Origin: Methanoculleus sp.
GTDB lineage: Archaea; Halobacteriota; Methanomicrobia; Methanomicrobiales; Methanoculleaceae
Assembly: GCA_023230425.1 (NCBI GenBank)
Contig: JALNXI010000125.1
Location: 1-6,022 of the forward strand
DNA length: 6,022 bases
Direction of reading: 5' to 3'
Part shown: positions 1-4,875 of the stretch, piece after piece
How positions within the stretch are numbered: position 1 is the first letter of the stretch
Layout of the letters: every line of letters starts with the position of its first letter
Position numbers and translations under genes: made by a program
Notes under the pieces: model-generated
What the model was told of the DNA's origin: nothing
Database searches by the model: none
The model's input: the letters and a program-made list of their open reading frames with translations, nothing else

Positions 1-58
1 GCAGTCATGGCGATACCCCAGGGAAAGCCGTGCCCCGGATTGCATGCAAGCGGGAACA

Positions 59-152
59 CCGGGATGGGATCTCAGATGACCAGTTGTTTCGGAGGGCACT
101 ACTGATCCGTTCTATCCTTCCTTGCAGAACCCTGAGATCTCCCGGCCCTTTT
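59..152 (+). other. Candidate structured RNA or terminator: long interrupted stem followed by a T tract
   Basis: CCGGGA (59-64) can pair with TCCCGG (140-145). After a three-base bulge (65-67), GATCTCAG (68-75) pairs perfectly with CTGAGATC (132-139). This gives 14 Watson-Crick pairs closing a 56-base interior. Inside, GGAGGG (91-96) can pair with CCTTCC (116-121) with one G-U. An alternative arm, GACCAGT (78-84) with ACTGATC (101-107), has one mismatch. The stem is followed by CCCTTTT (146-152), which gives it a plus-strand polarity like an archaeal termination site. It could be the 3' part of a non-coding RNA, the terminator of a gene to the left, or a chance structure. I recognise no RNA family: the SRP helix 8 motif, tRNA T-arm and RNase P conserved blocks are not visible. 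Confidence 0.35.
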
Positions 153-229
153 AGCCATGGGAACAGCGGCGAGGGCCTCCTCACGATGAAGAAACTGTAA
201 AGCGATTTTCCCGGGATTTTAAGGAATTT

Positions 230-265
230 AGAACATTTAAATAGTACAAACGCCCCACGTTCTGT
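230..265 (+). promoter_or_regulatory. TATA-box promoter of the PRC-barrel gene, predicted leaderless
   Basis: TTTAAATA at 236-243 matches the archaeal TATA-box consensus closely and sits in an AT-rich stretch. The bases just upstream (230-235, AGAACA) are a loose match to a purine-rich BRE. Archaeal transcription normally starts about 25 bases downstream of the box centre, which places the start at about 264-266, on or next to the ATG at 266. The bases between box and ATG contain no GGAGG-like ribosome binding site. Box position and missing site agree with a leaderless mRNA. Confidence 0.7.
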
Positions 266-523
266 ATGAGCAAAACTTTCTGCCGCACCCTTGCCAGGAA
301 GAAAGTGATGAGTAATGATGGCATGCTCATCGGGACCATCAAGAACATTATGGTCGACCTTAATACGGGGCAGGTTGTTGACCTGATCGTCAAACCGGAC
401 GAGACGTTCAGGACTGACGGCTACAGGATGGATGGGGACAGGATGCTTGTGCCGTTTGAGGCGGTAAAAGACATAAAAGATTATGTTGTGGTCGATCGCT
501 ACCTGCTGAAGAGATCGGGATAA
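266..523 (+). CDS. Small archaeal PRC-barrel domain protein (85 aa)
   Basis: This is a single-domain protein that fills one PRC-barrel, the small six-stranded beta-barrel first described in the H subunit of the photosynthetic reaction centre and in RimM. The typical archaeal features are visible. A basic N-terminus leads to a KKVMSNDGMLIG turn (residues about 13-24). Next comes NIMVDLNTGQVVDLIVKP (about 28-45), where the D-x-x-T-G turn is characteristic. The protein ends in a VPFEAVKDIKDYVVVDRYL stretch (about 62-80). There is no signal peptide, membrane segment or catalytic motif, so it is probably a cytosolic adaptor. The ATG at 266 is preferred over a later ATG (308) because the N-terminal beta-strand residues are family-like and the TATA box fits it. 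In haloarchaea, small PRC-barrel proteins (CdpB family) act in the SepF-FtsZ division machinery; RNA-related roles have also been proposed for the fold. Neither role is shown here. Its last 25 bases overlap the opposing phosphatase gene. Confidence 0.88.
   Translation: MSKTFCRTLARKKVMSNDGMLIGTIKNIMVDLNTGQVVDLIVKPDETFRTDGYRMDGDRMLVPFEAVKDIKDYVVVDRYLLKRSG
466..478 (-). terminator. Possible T-rich terminator of the minus-strand gene block
   Basis: Downstream of the phosphatase stop codon, the minus strand carries two TTTT runs (478-475 and 469-466) about 20-33 bases past the stop. Archaeal termination depends on U-rich tracts, so this is a plausible end for the dapL-to-phosphatase transcript. 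The tracts lie within the PRC-barrel coding sequence, where they encode lysine codons on the plus strand, so they may simply reflect protein sequence. Confidence 0.35.
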
Positions 524-1203
524 TACTTTTCTACCGCTTCCACAAATCCATCTCCATACGCGCTTTCAGAGACCCAGTCTGCCGCCGACCGGGTCGGTGC
601 CGCGGCGTTTGCAACCGCAACACCGATGCCTGCGGCCTCGAGCATCTCAATATCGTTCTCCGAGTCCCCGATAGCCAGGATGTCGCCCGGAAGAAGCCCC
701 ATATTCCCGGCGAGCTCCCGCATCGCCGCCCCCTTGCTCACGCCGGGTGCCTGAAGATGGAGCGCAAACCCTGTATCCAGCACCTGGATGGGGAGGTGGC
801 GGTCACGGATGACCGCTCTCGCCTCATCGGGATCAATCTTCCGGGCGAAGGCCACATCGGCGAACCGGTACTGCGCGCTGAGGAGTTCGAGTTCGATACC
901 CTTCCCGGCAAAATGGTCCCTGAGAACCTCGAACGCTTCAAGGCAGGCCGCCCGGTCACCCGGGATGTGGAGGGTGCCTCCAAACCCCCGGCGGTAGACG
1001 CCGCCGTTCTCGCCGATGATGGTCCCATCCGTCCCGACCATCTTGCAGAGGCCGTCCATGAAGCAGACGGTGTTGCCGCTTGCAAGCACCACCTCGATGC
1101 CGGCATCGACGAGGGTCCGGATGGTCTCGATGGCGCGTGTGTTGATGCGCCGCCGCCGGTCGGTGATGGTGCCGTCGACGTCCGTTACGATCGCTTTCAG
1201 CAC
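499..1203 (-). CDS. Archaeal-type phosphoglycolate phosphatase (HAD superfamily, 234 aa)
   Basis: Predicted to hydrolyse 2-phosphoglycolate to glycolate and phosphate in the cytosol, needing Mg2+. The HAD motifs are all present. Motif I is DVDGT, with nucleophile D8 and general acid D10. Motif II is LASGN (S42). The motif III lysine is in GVSKG (K157). Motif IV is GDSENDIEM (D180, D184). The region between motifs II and III (about 80-150) is a C2-type cap, as in the Cof-like and sucrose-phosphatase-like branch. Length fits the archaeal phosphoglycolate phosphatase family (roughly 225-235 aa). The start is a GTG overlapping the radA stop by 7 bases, with no strong ribosome binding site of its own, so translation is probably coupled to radA. 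Other small sugar phosphates are possible substrates, as this branch of HAD enzymes is often promiscuous. The 3' end overlaps the convergent PRC-barrel gene by 25 bases. Confidence 0.88.
   Translation of the reverse strand: MLKAIVTDVDGTITDRRRRINTRAIETIRTLVDAGIEVVLASGNTVCFMDGLCKMVGTDGTIIGENGGVYRRGFGGTLHIPGDRAACLEAFEVLRDHFAGKGIELELLSAQYRFADVAFARKIDPDEARAVIRDRHLPIQVLDTGFALHLQAPGVSKGAAMRELAGNMGLLPGDILAIGDSENDIEMLEAAGIGVAVANAAAPTRSAADWVSESAYGDGFVEAVEKYYPDLFSR
524..532 (+). terminator. Possible T-rich terminator of the PRC-barrel gene
   Basis: Just after the TAA stop (521-523) the plus strand reads TACTTTTCT, a short T-rich tract of the kind used for archaeal transcription termination. It lies inside the phosphatase coding region of the opposite strand. 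It is short and there is no hairpin, so support is modest. Confidence 0.35.
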
Positions 1204-2171
1204 TGCTTGAGCCCAGCCTGCTCGACCATGAATGCCGCCTCGCCCTCGGGGAGGTTGGGGCTGTCCACGAGGCGGGCAACCCTTTTACCGCCCTTGCTCT
1301 TACGGAGATAGAGCCGGAACGTTGCGGTGTGCCCGACAATGTTGCCGCCGATCGGTTTTGTGGGGTCGCCGAAGAGGACGGCCGGGTTCGACATCACCTG
1401 GTTGGTCACGAGGCCGACGGCGTTGTGATCGTCGATCAGTTTCAAGAGGTCGTGCATGTGGCGGTTCAGTTTCTGCTGTCGGGCAGCGAGAGTGCCGCGC
1501 CCCGCGTACTCCGAACGGAAGAGGGACGTCAACGAGTCGATGACGAAGAGCCTGGCCGGGTAGTCGGAGGTCCGCAGGTCGTTTGCGAGTTCTCGTGCTG
1601 TATCAAGGAGCAGCATCTGGTGATCGGAACTGTGTGCCCGGGCGACGTGAATCCGCTCAAGGATCTCCTCCATCGAGCCGAGGTCCGCATCCTCCGGTAG
1701 TCCGTCGACCATCTGCTCGATACGCTCCGGACGAAACGTGTTCTCGGTATCGACGTATATGACGCTCCCGTGCAGCCCGCCGCTCTCCTCAGGGAGCTGG
1801 GCGTTGACGGCCATCTGGTGAACGAGCTGGCTCTTTCCGGACCCAAACTCTCCATAAACCTCGGTTATCGCCTGCGTCTCAAGACCCCCGCCGACCAGTT
1901 CGTCGAACTCGGGGACCAGCGTCTTCAACTTCTTGATAAACTGCCTCTTGTCCAGGATATCCCGGCCTGTCTTGAAGCCGCCGATATCCGCCATCTTCCG
2001 TGCGGCGAGGATCACCTTCTTGGCGGTGCCCTCACCGATCTCCGCCGCCTCGGCGAGGTCCGACGTTGTGGCCGTTGCAATGCTCTCGACGGTCCCGTAT
2101 CCCGCTTCGCGGAGTTTTTCGGCGGTGGTTGGCCCAACGCCGGGTAAATCTTCAAGATCAATCTCTGTCAT
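1197..2171 (-). CDS. radA: DNA repair and recombination protein RadA (324 aa)
   Basis: This is the archaeal Rad51/RecA homologue. It forms ATP-dependent helical filaments on single-stranded DNA and carries out homologous pairing and strand exchange. The N-terminal helix-hairpin-helix domain (about residues 5-60) shows LPGVGPTTAEKL. A linker follows with GGFKTG, the position of the FxxA-type polymerisation motif. The ATPase core has Walker A GEFGSGKS (107-114, K113) and Walker B LFVIDS (208-213, D212). DNA-binding loop L1 is near EYAGRGTLAARQQ (221-233), and L2 runs from NQVMSNPA to GGNIVGH (257-281). The length is normal for RadA and no intein interrupts the core. The frame stays open to a GTG at 2216, but the ATG at 2171 gives the family N-terminus and has GTGAGG six bases upstream. 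A promoter predicted to fire near 2213 would also exclude the longer form. It lies beside the RPA-like gene, a functional partner. Confidence 0.97.
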   Translation of the reverse strand: MTEIDLEDLPGVGPTTAEKLREAGYGTVESIATATTSDLAEAAEIGEGTAKKVILAARKMADIGGFKTGRDILDKRQFIKKLKTLVPEFDELVGGGLETQAITEVYGEFGSGKSQLVHQMAVNAQLPEESGGLHGSVIYVDTENTFRPERIEQMVDGLPEDADLGSMEEILERIHVARAHSSDHQMLLLDTARELANDLRTSDYPARLFVIDSLTSLFRSEYAGRGTLAARQQKLNRHMHDLLKLIDDHNAVGLVTNQVMSNPAVLFGDPTKPIGGNIVGHTATFRLYLRKSKGGKRVARLVDSPNLPEGEAAFMVEQAGLKQC

Positions 2172-2177
2172 CTCAAT

Positions 2178-2183
2178 CCTCAC
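2178..2183 (-). promoter_or_regulatory. Ribosome binding site that decides the radA start
   Basis: On the minus strand GTGAGG lies six bases upstream of the ATG at 2171. It is complementary to part of the conserved 3' end of archaeal 16S rRNA. It supports the 324-residue RadA over a 15-residue longer version from the GTG at 2216. Confidence 0.65.
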
Positions 2184-2205
2184 TTGATCTCTATGGTGTG
2201 TTCTG

Positions 2206-2241
2206 CTACAGTACACTTAGATGTATAGCGGGGGGTATAAA
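2206..2241 (-). promoter_or_regulatory. Candidate internal promoter and dyad upstream of radA
   Basis: The 108-base gap between the RPA-like gene and radA is the only sizeable spacer in the minus-strand block. Read on the minus strand it holds TTTATA (2241-2236), a good TATA-box candidate that predicts a start near 2213 and an untranslated leader of about 40 bases. A second, weaker candidate is TATACA (2227-2222). Over the predicted start lies an imperfect dyad, TACA (2212-2215) and TGTA (2222-2225), with outer CTA (2206-2208) and TAG (2226-2228). This could be an operator. It would let radA be expressed apart from the lysine genes. The purine-rich BRE is weak. Confidence 0.5.
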
Positions 2242-2279
2242 GGTCGCTCGCCGTGCGGTGTGAAAGTGAAAGTCCGGGA

Positions 2280-3566
2280 TCAGGATCCCCCGGAGAACCG
2301 ATCCAGGCGACGCTCCAGATCTTGTGGATCCGGCAGTGCGGCCTCGATATGGTGGAGGGTGATCACGCCCCGATGCACGGTGCCTCTGGCGCGCACCTCA
2401 TACCCGACGGGCAGCGGTTCGGCGAGGATGTAGCAGGCATCGCCGGTATCGATGCAGACTCCCTGCCCGGTGGCGATGATTGTCCCAACGACTTCCACCT
2501 CCTTCCCCTCTTCGGCGAGGACGACGAGAGCGCTCCCCCAGGAGAGGTGCAGTTCGAGGTCCCCATACCGCCCCCGCCGGGCGGTCGCATTGTAGATCTC
2601 GATCCGGTCACCGGAAACCAGATGCTCCTCAGCCTTCTCGCCCCAGATGACAACCGGGATCTCCCCGGTTCCGTCGGCGACGACCAGGTTCCTGACAGAC
2701 GACTGTCTCCCGCTCCGTGTGGTGAACGAGTGAGGCGATTGCACGCTCGCCACCGTTCCAGCAAGCGAGTACGACCCTCCCTCCTCTACGTCCGCGACGG
2801 CCTTGAACGGGAGGGTGATCTCCCGTTCAGAGGGTGTGACGGATGCCGCTTCGCCGAGGCTGTACTCGATGCCCTGATCGCTTTCCCGTGCGGTGGCACC
2901 GCGGATGACGACGTTTTTTCCTGTCTCAACCCCGAGAAGGACGGCCGGAGCCCAGGCGACGAGCCGGAAGACGCCGTCTTCGTTCCCGATCACCGCCTCG
3001 ACCATCTCCCCGGCGCTCCCGTCGCGCCGGGTGAACGTTCGCGGGCCCTCGACGGCGATGAGCCTGACCTCGAGGTCTCCCCCCGATTCGGGAAGTGCAG
3101 AGACCCCGGCTTCCTCCGGGCAGGTGATCTCGCACGCCGCCTCCTGGACGGCGACGGCGGTGACGTCGGGGATCTTTCCCCTGCCCTTCGGTCGACCGAG
3201 AACTTCAAGCACGTCCCCGACATCGATCTCGCGGACGCCGCCGGCCTTCTCGTCCCAGAGGGTCAGCCTGGCCCTGCCGGTCTCGTCGCCCACCATCACG
3301 CTCGCCACGATGCCGGTCGTGCCGTCAGGCCGCTCGAACTCCCGAGGTTCTTCGATGGAGAGCACCTTTGCAAAGAAGCAGGCGAGGCTCGGTGCCCCGG
3401 CGAGGTCGCGTATCCGGATGTGTGCCCGGTCGAGGTCTTTGACGACCAGCATCGCCGCTGTCCGCGCATCAAGCAGGTCGCCGGACTCAGCCACCTTCTC
3501 CTCCACCCGGCGCTCGAACTCCTCCTTCGCCAGTAAATCGTCGACCAGGAGGTAGTGAAACTTCAC
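2280..3566 (-). CDS. RPA-like single-stranded DNA-binding protein with multiple OB folds (428 aa)
   Basis: Predicted to bind and protect single-stranded DNA during replication, repair and recombination. A short N-terminal helical segment (about 1-50, with LLDARTAAMLVVKDL) is typical of archaeal RPA. It is followed by three clear tandem OB-fold repeats at about 59-145, 165-245 and 265-350. Each has the same layout: a P-x-x-F-x-x-x-x-G strand pair, then a G-x-x-x-x-x-x-W strand. The aligned tryptophans are W104 (LTLWDEKA), W205 (RLVAWAP) and W308 (VVIWGEKA). A fourth, shorter OB-like region may lie at 354-410. No four-cysteine zinc finger of the kind found in some euryarchaeal RPAs is visible. 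The start is a GTG with GAGAGG shortly upstream, 16 bases after the lysA stop, so the two are probably co-transcribed. RadA follows directly, consistent with a shared job. Uncertain: whether this is the main RPA of the cell or one of several paralogues. Confidence 0.88.
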   Translation of the reverse strand: MKFHYLLVDDLLAKEEFERRVEEKVAESGDLLDARTAAMLVVKDLDRAHIRIRDLAGAPSLACFFAKVLSIEEPREFERPDGTTGIVASVMVGDETGRARLTLWDEKAGGVREIDVGDVLEVLGRPKGRGKIPDVTAVAVQEAACEITCPEEAGVSALPESGGDLEVRLIAVEGPRTFTRRDGSAGEMVEAVIGNEDGVFRLVAWAPAVLLGVETGKNVVIRGATARESDQGIEYSLGEAASVTPSEREITLPFKAVADVEEGGSYSLAGTVASVQSPHSFTTRSGRQSSVRNLVVADGTGEIPVVIWGEKAEEHLVSGDRIEIYNATARRGRYGDLELHLSWGSALVVLAEEGKEVEVVGTIIATGQGVCIDTGDACYILAEPLPVGYEVRARGTVHRGVITLHHIEAALPDPQDLERRLDRFSGGS

Positions 3567-3582
3567 GCTGCCTCTCTCGCTC

Positions 3583-4875
3583 CTACGCCTGCCAGGGCGG
3601 CGTCGCCATGAGGGCGGTCATGTCCTCGATCGTCTCGGCCCGGCGCATCGGGGCCGCCTTCTCGCCCGAGAGGATCACTTCGGGGCACCGGGGGCGGCTG
3701 TTGTACTGGGACGACATAGCAAATCCATAGGCCCCGGCATCCAGCAGCGCGAGGAAGTCGCCGGCGCGAAGATCGGGGAGCATCCGGTCCTTCGCAAGGA
3801 CATCGCCCGTCTCGCAGATCGGCCCGGCGATGGAGTACTCCCGCGCAGCGGGTGCGTCCGCCTTGTTTGCCGCCACGACCTCGTGGTAGGAGTCGTACAT
3901 CGTCGGGCGGACCAGCAGGTTGAACCCGGCGTCGACGTTGGCGAACGTCTTATGGGCGGTCTTGACCGAGTTGACCCGGGTGAGGAGGACCGTCGAGTCG
4001 GCGACAAGCCACCTGCCCGGCTCGACCCAGAGTTCGGGCTCGATCCCGAGGTCCTGGATGCCCCGGAGAAAGACCGGCATGACCGCTCCGGCATACTCTT
4101 CCGGTGTCGGGGCCCGGTCGGTCTCCCGCCGGTAGGGGATCCCGAGGCCTCCACCGATATCGATGAACGCGAGCTCGACGCCGATCTTGATGAGGTCGCG
4201 TGCGACCCCGATCAGCACCTCGACCTCGCGGGCGAACGGCTCCACGGCAAGGATCTGCGAGCCTATGTGGCAGTGGATGCCGACCGGGTTGATATGCTCG
4301 GCGACGAGCGCGTGGCGGTAGGCATCCAGGATCTCCCCTGCAGGGATGCCGAACTTGCTTGTGGCTAGGCCAGTCGCGATCTTCGGGTGGGTGGGGACTT
4401 CTATAGCCGGGTTGACCCGGAAGGCGATATCGACGGTTTTTCCTGCCGCTCCGGCCGCCGCGTCGAGTTGCCGGAGTTCGTCGAGCGAGTCCACCGAGAC
4501 CCGGACGCCCTTCTCGACCGCGAGGGCGAGGTCGGCAGGGCTCTTTGAGCTCCCGTTGAAGAGGAGTGAATCCGGGCGCATCCCCGCCGCAAGGGCGAGC
4601 GTGAGTTCCCCGGCGGAGAAGACATCGGCCCCGGCACCCATCGCCGCGAGCGTCTTAAATATTGCCAGGTTGCCGTTCGCCTTTGCGGCGTAGAGCACCC
4701 GGACTTTCGGGTAGTGGGCGGCCAGAGCGCCTGAAAGGCGCCGGAAGTTCTTGCGGACCCTCTCTTCGTCGGTGACGTAGAGGGGAGTGCCGAACCGTTC
4801 AGCAAGGTCCACCGTGTCGTGCTCGCCAATGTAAAGGTGGCCCCCCTTGACCGAGAGGTGGGAGGGGAGGATCAC
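3583..4875 (-). CDS. lysA: Diaminopimelate decarboxylase (430 aa)
   Basis: This enzyme decarboxylates meso-diaminopimelate to L-lysine, the last step of the pathway, using PLP in the cytosol. It is a fold-type III (alanine racemase-like) enzyme. The N-terminal strand has FGTPLYVTDEERVR (about 28-41). The PLP lysine is in YAAKANGN (about K65). HCHIGSQ (about 200-206) and DIGGGLGIPY (about 238-247) line the phosphate site, and EPGRWL (about 284-289) follows. In the C-terminal beta domain, CETGDV (about 353-358) supplies the active-site cysteine and glutamate from the partner subunit. DAGAYGFAMSSQYN (about 378-391) holds the substrate tyrosine. All key residues are present and length is normal. 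The GTG start shares GTGA with the dapL stop, a classic coupling overlap. No other in-frame start gives a better N-terminus. Upstream in the block, dapL makes the LL-diaminopimelate that is epimerised to its substrate. Confidence 0.96.
   Translation of the reverse strand: MILPSHLSVKGGHLYIGEHDTVDLAERFGTPLYVTDEERVRKNFRRLSGALAAHYPKVRVLYAAKANGNLAIFKTLAAMGAGADVFSAGELTLALAAGMRPDSLLFNGSSKSPADLALAVEKGVRVSVDSLDELRQLDAAAGAAGKTVDIAFRVNPAIEVPTHPKIATGLATSKFGIPAGEILDAYRHALVAEHINPVGIHCHIGSQILAVEPFAREVEVLIGVARDLIKIGVELAFIDIGGGLGIPYRRETDRAPTPEEYAGAVMPVFLRGIQDLGIEPELWVEPGRWLVADSTVLLTRVNSVKTAHKTFANVDAGFNLLVRPTMYDSYHEVVAANKADAPAAREYSIAGPICETGDVLAKDRMLPDLRAGDFLALLDAGAYGFAMSSQYNSRPRCPEVILSGEKAAPMRRAETIEDMTALMATPPWQA

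Larger units (their letters stand above)
1..265. other. Non-coding upstream region of the PRC-barrel gene
   Basis: No convincing gene lies in this stretch. On the plus strand one frame is open from base 3 to a TAA at 198-200, and another from base 1 to a TGA at 103-105. Either could be the tail of a gene entering from the left, but neither gives a recognisable protein. The first also uses codons such as AGA, CTA and TCT that look unlike the GC-ending codons of the neighbouring genes. The left part (1-150) is GC-rich and full of inverted repeats: a palindrome TTGCATGCAA at 40-49, flanked by CCCG and CGGG, and a long interrupted stem at 59-145. From about 184 onward the base composition becomes AT-rich, as expected for an archaeal promoter, with a palindrome TCCCGGGA at 209-216 upstream of the TATA box. 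Confidence 0.6.

Noticed and set aside
68..139. A C/D box RNA, from a box C-like CAGATGA (73-79) and box D-like CTGA (132-135) flanked by pairing sequence
   Set aside because: The box C match lacks the conserved U at position 2, and the same bases form perfect Watson-Crick pairs across the boxes, which is not the kink-turn arrangement. The spacing is also long for an archaeal C/D RNA.
3..200. An open plus-strand frame from the window edge to TAA at 198-200 (and another to TGA at 103-105), possibly the end of an upstream gene
   Set aside because: No recognisable protein, atypical codons in the longer frame, and the region is rich in inverted repeats. Sequence to the left is needed to settle it.
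757..1311. A 184-codon plus-strand frame opposite the phosphatase and the end of radA
   Set aside because: The minus strand encodes two well-recognised proteins here with all catalytic motifs; the plus-strand product has no recognisable domain.
2172..2216. A longer RadA beginning at the GTG at 2216
   Set aside because: The extra 15 residues are not RadA-like, the ATG at 2171 has a ribosome binding site, and the predicted transcription start lies near or inside the extension.
2253..3536. A plus-strand open frame of 427 codons almost exactly opposite the RPA-like gene
   Set aside because: It is a codon-bias shadow of a GC-rich gene: the product is low in complexity, rich in Asp, Pro, Gly and Arg, shows no domain, and has no promoter or ribosome binding site. 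The minus-strand frame has clear OB-fold repeats.
3883..4368. A 161-codon plus-strand frame opposite lysA, and a similar one at 5193-5723 opposite dapL
   Set aside because: Both are Asp/Val/Gly/Arg-rich mirror translations of conserved PLP enzyme genes, without their own signals.
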